Below are positions 9,543 through 16,870 of a DNA stretch of 64,000 bases, piece after piece. The notes under the pieces are model-generated. The model was not told the origin of the DNA. It saw only the letters and a list, made by a program, of their open reading frames with translations, and did not search any database. Within the stretch, counting starts at the first letter, position 1. Each line of letters begins with the position of its first letter. The position numbers and the translations under genes are program-made. The DNA comes from Candidatus Izimoplasma sp. HR2 (lineage in GTDB: Bacteria > Bacillota_I > Bacilli_A > Izemoplasmatales > Izemoplasmataceae): the NCBI GenBank assembly GCA_000753575.1, contig JRFF01000009.1, positions 60,777 through 124,776 of the forward strand, given 5' to 3'.

Positions 9543-9557
9543 GACTTTCTATATAAT
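9529..9557 (+). promoter_or_regulatory. Strong promoter of rpsD, inside the end of the fRMsr gene
   Basis: TTGACA and TATAAT are both consensus and separated by 17 nt. The start site would fall near 9564, leaving a leader of about 160 nt before rpsD. Confidence 0.88.
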
Positions 9558-9563
9558 AATTAT

Positions 9564-9724
9564 TGCGCATGTGTAATAAAGGCAGCTAAATAATGAAACA
9601 AGTTAACTGCTGAATGTTCCTACGGGTTTACTAGTAGTCTCCGCTGACGAGGTGAAAACATTAAAACATTCTGATTAAATGATCGTTGTTACTCTTAGAC
9701 GCAAATTATAAGGAGGAATACATT
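9564..9724 (+). promoter_or_regulatory. Structured rpsD leader, probable S4 autoregulation element
   Basis: The roughly 160-nt leader can form a stem at 9582-9589/9603-9610 with one mismatch. Next comes a three-way arrangement closed by AATGTT (9613-9618) and AACATT (9657-9662) with inner hairpins CTAC/GTAG (9620-9637) and CTC/GAG (9639-9651). No terminator is visible, so control would be at translation. Leaders bound by S4 itself are known for Firmicutes rpsD. I cannot confirm from memory that this one matches the described consensus. Confidence 0.6.
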
Positions 9725-10324
9725 ATGTCAAGATACACAGGACCAAGTTGGAAGATTGCAAGACGTTTAAAGTACTCAATCTCTGAAACTGGTAAAGAAT
9801 TATCAAGACGTCCATACGCTCCAGGGCAACATGGACAAAGAAGAACAAAAGTAAGTGAATTTGGAGTTCAACTTCAAGAAAAACAAAAAGTAAGATTTAC
9901 TTACGGTGTTAACGAAAAGCAATTCAAAAAAACATTTAACGAAGCGAAAAAAATGGCTGGTAAACAAGGTGAAAACTTCTTAACTCTTTTAGAGTCAAGA
10001 TTAGATAACTTAGTATACAGAGCTGGATTTGCTAGTACTCGCCGTCAAGCGAGACAATTAGTAAATCACGGGCACGTGCTTGTGGAGGGAAAAAGAGTTG
10101 ATATCCCATCATATAGAGCAGTTCCAGGACAAACTTTCTCATTAAGTGAAAAAGCGAAAAAATTCAGTATTGTTTTAGACAGTTTAGAAGCTAAAGTTGT
10201 TAGACCTGAATTTGTAAGCTTTGATGAAAAGAAATTCGAAGTTACGTATATTAGATTCCCTGAGCGTCAAGAAATCTTAAATGATATCAAAGAGAACCTA
10301 ATCGTAGAATTCTATAACAGATAA
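9725..10324 (+). CDS. rpsD: 30S ribosomal protein S4
   Basis: Primary 16S rRNA-binding protein that nucleates 30S assembly. The 199-residue protein begins [15 protein letters not shown] and contains the S4 RNA-binding domain [31 protein letters not shown] near residues 93-125. It is the zinc-free C-minus type: the N-terminal cysteine cluster is absent. The start is fixed by AAGGAGG 9 nt upstream; a possible in-frame start 39 nt earlier lies within the structured leader. The gene is monocistronic with its own promoter and terminator. Confidence 0.98.
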   Translation: MSRYTGPSWKIARRLKYSISETGKELSRRPYAPGQHGQRRTKVSEFGVQLQEKQKVRFTYGVNEKQFKKTFNEAKKMAGKQGENFLTLLESRLDNLVYRAGFASTRRQARQLVNHGHVLVEGKRVDIPSYRAVPGQTFSLSEKAKKFSIVLDSLEAKVVRPEFVSFDEKKFEVTYIRFPERQEILNDIKENLIVEFYNR

Positions 10325-10330
10325 TTCTTA

Positions 10331-10357
10331 AAAGTCATTCATTGAATGGCTTTTTTT
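10331..10357 (+). terminator. rpsD terminator
   Basis: The stem AAAGTCATTC / GAATGGCTTT with a three-base loop is followed by a run of Ts, directly after the rpsD stop codon. Confidence 0.88.
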
Positions 10358-10375
10358 AATACAATTTTTCAAATA

Positions 10376-10402
10376 AAAAAGACTAGAAAAATATACTAGT
10401 CT
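10376..10402 (-). terminator. Terminator of the small membrane protein gene
   Basis: Minus-strand stem AGACTAG / CTAGTCT (10380-10386 and 10396-10402) followed by six Ts, 9 nt downstream of the gene's stop. Confidence 0.85.
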
Positions 10403-10410
10403 CAAAATTT

Positions 10411-10926
10411 CTACAAAGTATTGTTAAACGCAAATATAAAGATTGTTATAAAAAATATAATAAGTATTAAAATATCAATAATAAAAATGATTTTCATATT
10501 TAACCTAGCAAATACACTCTTTGGTTCAAGCATAGCTCTAAAAGATACAATATTCACACTTACAGTCATCATTACTAAAATAAAGAACACTGATGAATAA
10601 GCAGTAAATACTAAACTAAAATCTTCAGATGGTTCAGTCATAGACATTAACATTACTATAGTATAACCTAGAATTGCCCACGGAGAATACATTTGAAAAA
10701 ACAATCTTTCATATTTACCTAAAATTGATTTTCTAGAATACAGAAACCCTATATAAATATATATTATTACTGATCCAAATACATTAAAGAATATAGATCC
10801 AAACATGAAATATTCAAATATTTCTTGAAGATATTCATTTATAAACTGTCCTCTAAATCCTGTAGTATAAAAAATAAATACATAACTAAGAGCTGTGAAT
10901 AAAAGCGTTAATATAATTCTTTTCAT
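10411..10926 (-). CDS. Integral membrane protein of unknown function
   Basis: I do not recognise this 171-residue protein. It is strongly hydrophobic with about five predicted membrane spans (roughly 4-22, 38-62, 80-97, 106-128 and 146-167), separated by short polar loops such as RKSILGKYERLF. No catalytic motif is apparent. GGAGGG precedes the ATG at good spacing and an independent terminator follows, so it is a real single-gene unit between rpsD and tpiA, transcribed towards rpsD. Confidence 0.75.
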   Translation of the reverse strand: MKRIILTLLFTALSYVFIFYTTGFRGQFINEYLQEIFEYFMFGSIFFNVFGSVIIYIYIGFLYSRKSILGKYERLFFQMYSPWAILGYTIVMLMSMTEPSEDFSLVFTAYSSVFFILVMMTVSVNIVSFRAMLEPKSVFARLNMKIIFIIDILILIIFFITIFIFAFNNTL

Positions 10927-10993
10927 AACTTATCCCTCCATATTAAAAATTCATACAATACTACCATTATACAGTATTTTATTAGTTTTAAAT

Positions 10994-11025
10994 AAAAAAG
11001 TTGATTTCATTTGAAATCAACTTTT
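10994..11025 (-). terminator. Terminator of the pgk-tpiA operon
   Basis: A perfect 14-bp stem (10996-11009 with 11012-11025) with T runs on both sides, 9 nt beyond the tpiA stop codon. Confidence 0.88.
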
Positions 11026-11034
11026 ATTGTTATA

Positions 11035-11793
11035 TTACTTTTTAACTCCAGCATTTACTAATGCTAAGAAGCTTTCAGGGTCAAGACTAGCTCCACCAAC
11101 AAGTGCTCCATCAATATCAGATGTTGCAAGTAATTCTTTGATGTTACCAGGTTTAACAGATCCACCATATTGAATACGTATAGCTTCAGCTGTTTCTTTT
11201 CCATATAAATCTTTTACTACTCCTCTAATAGCTTTAATAGTTTCATTAGCCATTTCAGAAGTAGCTGTTTTACCTGTTCCAATAGCCCAAATAGGTTCAT
11301 AAGCAAGAACTAATGATTTAACTTGTTCAGTACCTAAACCTTTTAAATCAAGCTCTACTTGATTTCTAACAAATTCATTAGTATCATTCGCTTCTCTAAC
11401 TTCTAAGCTCTCTCCAACACATAAAATAGGTTTTAAGCCATATCTAAATGCTTGATGTAACTTCTTATTGATAGCTCCATCAGTTTCGTTGAAATAAGCT
11501 CTTCTTTCACTATGTCCAATAATTACATATTCAACACCAATGTTTTCTAGTAATGGTGCACTAACTTCTCCAGTATATGCTCCACTATCTAAGTAATGCA
11601 TATTTTGAGCTCCTATTCTTAAGTTATCTCCTTGTCTTTTAACAAGATCTCTTAATATAGGTGATTGAGCACATACAACACTATCAACAAACTCAGTTGA
11701 TGGTAATTTCATGTTTATGTTATAAACAAATTGTAATGCCTCATCTCTAGTTTTAAACATTTTCCAGTTTCCTGCGATAATTGGTTTTCTCAT
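11035..11793 (-). CDS. tpiA: Triosephosphate isomerase
   Basis: Interconverts dihydroxyacetone phosphate and glyceraldehyde 3-phosphate in glycolysis. The 252-residue TIM barrel has all catalytic residues: Lys in NWKM near position 11, His in IIGHSERR near 94, and Glu in [12 protein letters not shown] near 166, plus the C-terminal phosphate-binding GGSVKPGN and LVGGASL. It is the last gene of a four-gene unit pgk - XRE/cupin regulator - ptsH - tpiA, following ptsH by 11 nt. Confidence 0.98.
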   Translation of the reverse strand: MRKPIIAGNWKMFKTRDEALQFVYNINMKLPSTEFVDSVVCAQSPILRDLVKRQGDNLRIGAQNMHYLDSGAYTGEVSAPLLENIGVEYVIIGHSERRAYFNETDGAINKKLHQAFRYGLKPILCVGESLEVREANDTNEFVRNQVELDLKGLGTEQVKSLVLAYEPIWAIGTGKTATSEMANETIKAIRGVVKDLYGKETAEAIRIQYGGSVKPGNIKELLATSDIDGALVGGASLDPESFLALVNAGVKK

Positions 11794-11804
11794 TATTTTT
11801 CTTC

Positions 11805-12050
11805 CTAACCTAATAGTTTTACGATTTCGTCAATAGCAATTTCTGCTTGTTCACCATTCGCAACTAATTTTATATTTTCGCCACTTGGAATAGCTAGTGA
11901 CATCAATCCTAAGATTGATTTAGCATCTACAACTTGATCATTATAGTAAAGTTTAACATCTACTGAATATTTAGTAGCTAACTGAACTAATTTAGAAGCT
12001 ATTTTAGCATGTAATCCTACAGTACTTTTTAATATAATTTCTTTTTGCAT
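11805..12050 (-). CDS. ptsH: HPr-family phosphocarrier protein
   Basis: An 81-residue HPr. In the phosphotransferase system HPr passes phosphate from enzyme I to sugar-specific EIIA proteins through its His; in Firmicutes a second phosphate on a Ser turns it into a CcpA corepressor. His14 (standard His15) and Ser45 (standard Ser46, in [11 protein letters not shown]) are present. The active-site motif is GLHAKIAS instead of GLHARPAT: the Arg is Lys and the following Pro is Ile. It may be a true HPr or a Crh/NPr-like regulatory variant. It lies between the regulator gene and tpiA, not beside an enzyme I gene. Confidence 0.88.
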   Translation of the reverse strand: MQKEIILKSTVGLHAKIASKLVQLATKYSVDVKLYYNDQVVDAKSILGLMSLAIPSGENIKLVANGEQAEIAIDEIVKLLG

Positions 12051-12062
12051 AGTAATTTCCCT

Positions 12063-12611
12063 CTAGAACATCGGTGGAGTACTTACCCAAAGAACTACCG
12101 ATTTCTCTTTCTCGTTATTTTCCAAGTAATGAAATTTATTCGCATTATAATAAAACGATTCACCTTCATTAACTGTATATTTCTTTTTACCAACTCTTAA
12201 AGTAATAGAGCCCTTTAGAACATATCCAAATTCTTCCCCGTTGTGTGGTTGATCCTCAGGACTTTTTCCAAATGGTTCTAATTCTAACAAAATTGGTTCC
12301 ATTTCATATTTCTGTGCATTGGGTACTATCCAAGTAATTTTATTCTTAAGCTCTTCATCTATTTTCTCATAAAAGTCTTTTTTAGTAAATACATAAGCTT
12401 CCTCTTCAGATTCATCAAAGAACTCACCGAGGCTACTTCCAAGTACTTCTAAGATATCAGTTAATGTTGAAATTGAAGGTGAAGTTAAGTTGTTTTCTAT
12501 CTGCGATATAAAACCTTTTGTTAACTCACATCTATTAGCTAGTTCAACTTGTGTTAAACCATTTTCAAGTCTTAACTGTTTAATCTTAATTCCAATTTCA
12601 TTTATTAACAT
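12063..12611 (-). CDS. XRE-family regulator with C-terminal cupin domain
   Basis: A 182-residue DNA-binding regulator. Residues about 8-62 form the Cro/C1-type helix-turn-helix (IKQLRLENGLTQVELANRCE and KGFISQIENNLTSPSI). Residues about 110-180 form a small cupin barrel (EEFGYVLKGSITLRVGKKKY, then NANKFHYLENNE), a likely ligand-sensing module. Relatives include PuuR-like and SinR/cupin regulators; the ligand is not predictable. It starts one base after the pgk stop codon and shows no ribosome site of its own, so it is probably translated by coupling. Its place inside a glycolytic operon suggests a role in sugar metabolism. Confidence 0.85.
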   Translation of the reverse strand: MLINEIGIKIKQLRLENGLTQVELANRCELTKGFISQIENNLTSPSISTLTDILEVLGSSLGEFFDESEEEAYVFTKKDFYEKIDEELKNKITWIVPNAQKYEMEPILLELEPFGKSPEDQPHNGEEFGYVLKGSITLRVGKKKYTVNEGESFYYNANKFHYLENNEKEKSVVLWVSTPPMF

Positions 12612-12612
12612 A

Positions 12613-13806
12613 TTATAATTCGTCTATACAAGTAACACCAGGTAAAGCTTTACCTTCTAAGTATTCAAGTGACGCTCCACCACCAGTAGAAATATGAGTC
12701 ATTTTATCAGCAAATCCATTTTGGATAACTGCAGCAGCACTATCTCCACCACCAATAATTGTAGTAGCATCATCTAAACTAGCTAATGCTTCACAAATAC
12801 CAATAGTTCCTCCAGCAAAGTGTGGGAATTCAAATACTCCCATAGGTCCATTCCATACAACTGTTTTAGCATCTTTTAATATTTCACTAAATTTCGCTAA
12901 TGTTTTAGGTCCGATATCTAATCCCATTTCATCAGGTTGAATATCATCAAATGCAGCAATTCTAATTTCTGCGTCATTACTAAATTCTTTAGTTACTTTA
13001 ATATCATCAACAAGTACTAATTTGCCTTTACCTGCTTCTAATAATTCAGTAGCTAAATCTAATTTATCTAACTCACAAATTGAAGTTCCTACTTCAAGTC
13101 CTAATGATTTAAAGAATGTATAACTCATTCCACCACCAATTAAGATTTTATCAGCTTTATCAAGTAAGTTCTTAATTACACCAATTTTGTCTCCAACTTT
13201 TGCTCCACCAAGGATAGCTACAAAAGGACGTTCTGGTATATCAACAGCTCCACCAATAAATTTAATTTCTTTTTCAAGTAAGAATCCAGCAGCTACTTCA
13301 GCAATATTAGCAGCAATACCAACATTAGAAGCATGACTTCTATGTGCAGTACCAAATGCATCATTTACAAACATATCACCTAAAGATGCCCAGTATTTAC
13401 CAAGTTCAGGATCATTCTTAGATTCTTTCTTACCATCAATGTCTTCAAAACGAGTGTTTTCAAACATTAATACTTCCCCATTTTTTAATGCTTTAATAGC
13501 AGTTTCAAGTTCAACTCCTCTTGTATAAGGAACAAACTTAACTTTTTTACCTAAATATTCTTCAAGTTTTTTAGCAACAGGATTTAAACTCTTCCCAGCT
13601 TTATCTTCTTCAGTTTTAACTCTTCCTAAATGACTAAATAAAACAACTTTAGCGTTATTACCAAGTAAGTGTTTAATTGTAGGTAATGCTTGAACTATTC
13701 TGTTGTCATCTGTAATTACAGAATCTTTCATAGGTACGTTGAAATCAACTCTAACTAAGACAGTTTTTCCTTCAACGTTTAAATCAGTAACAATTTTCTT
13801 TGCCAT
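12613..13806 (-). CDS. pgk: Phosphoglycerate kinase
   Basis: Transfers phosphate from 1,3-bisphosphoglycerate to ADP. The 397-residue protein has the N-terminal substrate-binding [11 protein letters not shown] and the HLGR segment, [12 protein letters not shown] in the middle, and the nucleotide-binding GGGDSAAAV near the C-terminus. The start is MAKKIV after a GGAGGT site; a TTG five codons earlier overlaps that site. It is the first gene of the operon. A cre-like site lies about 76-90 nt upstream of the start, and a TATAAT -10 box is visible at 13839-13844 on the minus strand. Confidence 0.98.
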   Translation of the reverse strand: MAKKIVTDLNVEGKTVLVRVDFNVPMKDSVITDDNRIVQALPTIKHLLGNNAKVVLFSHLGRVKTEEDKAGKSLNPVAKKLEEYLGKKVKFVPYTRGVELETAIKALKNGEVLMFENTRFEDIDGKKESKNDPELGKYWASLGDMFVNDAFGTAHRSHASNVGIAANIAEVAAGFLLEKEIKFIGGAVDIPERPFVAILGGAKVGDKIGVIKNLLDKADKILIGGGMSYTFFKSLGLEVGTSICELDKLDLATELLEAGKGKLVLVDDIKVTKEFSNDAEIRIAAFDDIQPDEMGLDIGPKTLAKFSEILKDAKTVVWNGPMGVFEFPHFAGGTIGICEALASLDDATTIIGGGDSAAAVIQNGFADKMTHISTGGGASLEYLEGKALPGVTCIDEL

Positions 13807-13881
13807 TATAAATACCTCCAAATTTTTTCTTCAAATACATTATACTAAAAATACACTATAAAATCTATTAATATCACGTAA

Positions 13882-13895
13882 TGAAAACACTTTCT
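13882..13895. promoter_or_regulatory. cre-like operator upstream of pgk
   Basis: TGAAAACACTTTCT matches the CcpA operator consensus TGWAARCGYTWNCW at 13 of 14 positions. It lies upstream of the presumed -35 region of the pgk operon, about -50 to -63 from the predicted start, a position typical of CcpA activation rather than repression. Confidence 0.45.
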
Positions 13896-13909
13896 TTTTA
13901 GAACTATTT

Positions 13910-14323
13910 TTAATCACTCAGATATTCTAATATTTTTTGGATTCTAGCATGTTGTTTCCTAACTTTATGAATACTTACTTCTAGCTTAACTTCAGAAAGA
14001 TTAGTAAATATAAATTTTGTATACCCAATACCCACCATTTTGACACTTAAAACCTCATTAAAGTTTACAAATACTGTATTATACACTCTAATAGACTTTA
14101 CTGGATATAAGATTATTTCCTTATCTACATAGATAGGAATGTTGTTATTTTCACCTAATAACATACTTAAAGCTTCTCTTCTTCCATCGTAAGTAGAAAG
14201 GTTTTTCATACATAATTTATTAATATACTTCTTTAAACTAGTATTCAATATTTTTGATCCATTTTCCGTATTAACTTCAATACCTTCTTCATGTCTTTTT
14301 ATATAATTCACTATATCACCCAT
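13910..14323 (-). CDS. ComK-like competence transcription factor
   Basis: A 137-residue protein resembling ComK, the master regulator of natural competence in Bacillus. The central pattern is characteristic: STYDGRREALSMLLG followed by IPIYVDKEIILYPVKSIR and then NTVFVNFNEV, corresponding to ComK's Y-x-G-R, P-I-x-x-x-x-x-x-F-x-P and W-I/N segments. It is shorter than B. subtilis ComK (192 residues), mostly at the C-terminus. No competence genes are adjacent; pgk lies downstream in the same orientation. The start lacks a strong ribosome site (GTGATAT region), so some uncertainty remains. Assignment rests on motif resemblance. Confidence 0.7.
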   Translation of the reverse strand: MGDIVNYIKRHEEGIEVNTENGSKILNTSLKKYINKLCMKNLSTYDGRREALSMLLGENNNIPIYVDKEIILYPVKSIRVYNTVFVNFNEVLSVKMVGIGYTKFIFTNLSEVKLEVSIHKVRKQHARIQKILEYLSD

Positions 14324-14393
14324 ATATATAATACTGATATGGCTACACTTTTCTACATTATATGTATTGAAATATTCAATAATTTATTTAACT

Positions 14394-14423
14394 AAAAAAA
14401 AGACAAACCATAGTTTGTCTTTT
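14394..14423 (-). terminator. Terminator of the malK-like gene
   Basis: An 11-bp stem built around AGACAAAC / GTTTGTCT with a CATA loop, followed on the minus strand by a T run. Confidence 0.88.
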
Positions 14424-14429
14424 AAATTA

Positions 14430-15539
14430 TTAATTTACGTTATCTTTTAATCTTAATTCACTTTCAGGATCAAAGAAATGAGTCATTTCTAAATCAAATG
14501 CTAATTCAATATCGTCACCAATATGAATATTAGTACGAGCTTTAACTTTAGCCACGATATCACTACTTCCTAGTTTAGCATAAACATTTGAATCTGCCCC
14601 TAGTAACTCAGCTACATCAACTTTAAGCTTAACGATAGAATCTTTAAGTCTTGCTTTATCAATTTCATTATCATAAATATTTTCAGGTCTAATTCCCATA
14701 ATAACTTCTTTATTTAAGAATTTATTAACTTTTAATAATTCAATTTTTCCTTCAGGTAATGGGACATTGATTCCTTCACCAACGAAACGACCTTTTTCAG
14801 CTTTACCAACAACGAAGTTCATTGGAGGTGTACCAATAAATCCACCTACAAATAAGTTATTAGGGTTGTCATAAATTTCTTTAGGAGCTCCAACTTGTTG
14901 GATATATCCATCTTTCATAACAACAATTCTAGTAGCCATTGTCATTGCTTCTATTTGATCATGTGTTACATAAATTGTAGTTGTACCAATTCTTTCATGT
15001 AATTTAATAATTTCAGCACGCATTTGAACACGTAACTTAGCATCTAAGTTTGAAAGTGGCTCATCCATTAAGAATACTTTAGCATCACGTACAATTGCAC
15101 GTCCTAAAGCAACACGTTGTCTTTGTCCACCAGATAATGCTTTTGGTTTACGGTCTAAATATGGAGCAAGTCCTAAAATATCAGCTGCATTTTGAACTCT
15201 TCTATCAATTTCATCTTTAGGCATTTTTCGGAGTTTTAATCCAAAAGCCATATTATCATAAACAGTCATATGAGGATATAATGCATAAGATTGGAATACC
15301 ATCGCGATATTTCTATCTTTAGGTGCAACATCATTTACTAATACATCATCAATAAATAATTCTCCCTTAGTAATTTCTTCTAATCCAGCAACCATTCTTA
15401 ATGTTGTAGATTTCCCACAACCAGAAGGTCCTACAAATACGATAAATTCTTTATCTTTAACATTTAAAGTAAAATCAAATACTGCTTGAACACCATTATC
15501 ATAAACTTTATCTAATCCTTTAAATTGTAACTCTGCCAT
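14430..15539 (-). CDS. MalK/MsmX/UgpC-type sugar ABC transporter ATPase
   Basis: ATP-binding subunit that energises carbohydrate importers of the CUT1 class. The 369-residue protein has Walker A GPSGCGKSTTLRM near residue 36, the signature LSGGQRQRVALGRA, Walker B FLMDEPLSNLD, a switch His (THDQIEAMTMA), and a C-terminal regulatory TOBE domain (about 240-365). No permease or solute-binding gene is adjacent. In Bacillus the orphan MsmX serves several sugar importers, and this gene may do the same. The gene is flanked by terminators and so stands alone. Confidence 0.93.
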   Translation of the reverse strand: MAELQFKGLDKVYDNGVQAVFDFTLNVKDKEFIVFVGPSGCGKSTTLRMVAGLEEITKGELFIDDVLVNDVAPKDRNIAMVFQSYALYPHMTVYDNMAFGLKLRKMPKDEIDRRVQNAADILGLAPYLDRKPKALSGGQRQRVALGRAIVRDAKVFLMDEPLSNLDAKLRVQMRAEIIKLHERIGTTTIYVTHDQIEAMTMATRIVVMKDGYIQQVGAPKEIYDNPNNLFVGGFIGTPPMNFVVGKAEKGRFVGEGINVPLPEGKIELLKVNKFLNKEVIMGIRPENIYDNEIDKARLKDSIVKLKVDVAELLGADSNVYAKLGSSDIVAKVKARTNIHIGDDIELAFDLEMTHFFDPESELRLKDNVN

Positions 15540-15581
15540 AAAATTTCATCTCCTTATATTTTCACACTGACTATATTATAT

Positions 15582-15630
15582 AAAAAACAGTGAGTAATTT
15601 CTATGTGCAACATGCACAAACCCACTGTTT
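15582..15630 (-). terminator. Compound terminator of the PucR-like gene
   Basis: Outer stem AAACAGTG / CACTGTTT (15585-15592 with 15623-15630), with an inner hairpin TGTGCA / TGCACA, followed on the minus strand by Ts. It starts at the stop codon of the gene. Confidence 0.75.
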
Positions 15631-16196
15631 TAGTACTTATAGAGTAAATATACTGCATTTGCTCCTTTAAATGTCTTCACATTTATTTTAGTTGTTTCAA
15701 TAAAATTATCAATCCGATAATTTAATGTATTCCGATGCATATATAATTTCTTTGAAGTAGAACTTGAATTCATATTATTTTCAATAAACTCTAATACAGT
15801 ATGTACTACCTCACTATTTACATTCTTATTAATATAATCTAAGATCTTTTTCTTTAAAACTTTATTATTCCTCACAACACTATAAGTAACTATATCTTCA
15901 AAATAATATACTCCATGAGGAATCTCTTTAATAAATGATTTAATATCATTACTTAACACAAACTCACTCTCAAAGTAAGGCTCTAAAAACATTGTAATAT
16001 TACTATCAAAATCTTCAAGTATTAACTCACTAAATCCTCCTAAATCAATTGGTTCAGGATTATAATAATCATTATCAAGTAAAGTAATCACATCTTCCTT
16101 AACTGATTCTATTGTAAAAGAAGAACCTAGGCTACTAAACAGTTCTATAATTTCTTCACTTATTGATTCTTGATAAATAAATACTTTTCTTTTCAT
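15630..16196 (-). CDS. PucR/CdaR-like helix-turn-helix protein
   Basis: A 188-residue protein whose last 60 residues (HTVLEFIENNMNSSSTSKKLYMHRNTLNYRIDNFIETT) form the PucR C-terminal helix-turn-helix found in CdaR/SdaR-type activators. Family members respond to metabolites such as glycerate or purines. The N-terminal 125 residues match no sensor domain that I recognise; the usual GAF or GGDEF-like part is missing, so the protein is shorter than typical. The start follows AGGTGAT; an in-frame GTG lies within that site. It is co-transcribed with the membrane protein 20 nt upstream. Confidence 0.8.
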   Translation of the reverse strand: MKRKVFIYQESISEEIIELFSSLGSSFTIESVKEDVITLLDNDYYNPEPIDLGGFSELILEDFDSNITMFLEPYFESEFVLSNDIKSFIKEIPHGVYYFEDIVTYSVVRNNKVLKKKILDYINKNVNSEVVHTVLEFIENNMNSSSTSKKLYMHRNTLNYRIDNFIETTKINVKTFKGANAVYLLYKY

Positions 16197-16216
16197 AAAA
16201 ATCACCTACTACTATT

Positions 16217-16804
16217 TTACTTCTTTTCTTTATCCAAGATAAATAAATTAGCTACATAAAGAAAAGATAAGACAACAACTGGTAAATAAAGAACTACCAT
16301 AATAAATTCAAAATTAAAATGTAATAAATACTCATATCCTTCACTACCTATATATTTAGTATCAACAAAAAACTGAAGAATAAACAATACAACACCATTT
16401 AATAAAACAACTACTACTGGTTTGTTAACAACAATAACTTCCTCTTTATATGTTCTAATTAAGAATAATACAATAAATATAGGATAAACAAGTAATCCAA
16501 TATAAATTATATAAAAGTATATTTGGAATAATACGTTATCAGCGAATAAATTACCTCGACTAACAACAATAAAGAAAACTATTAAAATCATTTTCACTAA
16601 TACATTTACAATTACTATTAATAATTTAAAGACATCAAATTCTTTAATAATAATTGTAATTTGATTCACAACATCAACAGCTAGTAACAAAACAAATATA
16701 TAATTATAGATAGAGTGCCCACCTAGAAAAAATAAAAATAAAGCTACTATGCTATAAATCAAAAACCTTCCTACATAAGTTATTATATTATTATTATTAA
16801 TCAT
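16217..16804 (-). CDS. Multi-span membrane protein of unknown function
   Basis: I do not recognise this 195-residue protein. It has about six hydrophobic spans (roughly 12-30, 34-50, 64-86, 97-120, 130-150 and 166-190) and very little polar sequence, with no transporter or enzyme motif. The start ATG follows GGGGTGATAACT; a GTG six codons earlier is too close to that site. It is the first gene of a two-gene unit with the PucR-like regulator, so it could be its sensor partner or a target, but nothing in the sequence proves that. Confidence 0.7.
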   Translation of the reverse strand: MINNNNIITYVGRFLIYSIVALFLFFLGGHSIYNYIFVLLLAVDVVNQITIIIKEFDVFKLLIVIVNVLVKMILIVFFIVVSRGNLFADNVLFQIYFYIIYIGLLVYPIFIVLFLIRTYKEEVIVVNKPVVVVLLNGVVLFILQFFVDTKYIGSEGYEYLLHFNFEFIMVVLYLPVVVLSFLYVANLFILDKEKK

Positions 16805-16840
16805 AGTTATCACCCCTATCACATTTTATTATATCATAAA

Positions 16841-16862
16841 AAAATGTGGCAAATGCCACATT
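16841..16862 (-). terminator. Transketolase terminator
   Basis: The stem AATGTGGCA / TGCCACATT is followed on the minus strand by seven Ts, 8 nt from the tkt stop codon. Confidence 0.88.
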
Positions 16863-16870
16863 AATTTATT

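Noticed and set aside
9644..9660. Hammerhead-ribozyme-like CTGACGA followed by GAAAA in the rpsD leader.
   Set aside because: Stem II between the two core segments would have only about three bases, and no cleavage-site helix is evident; a ribosomal leader explains the structure better.
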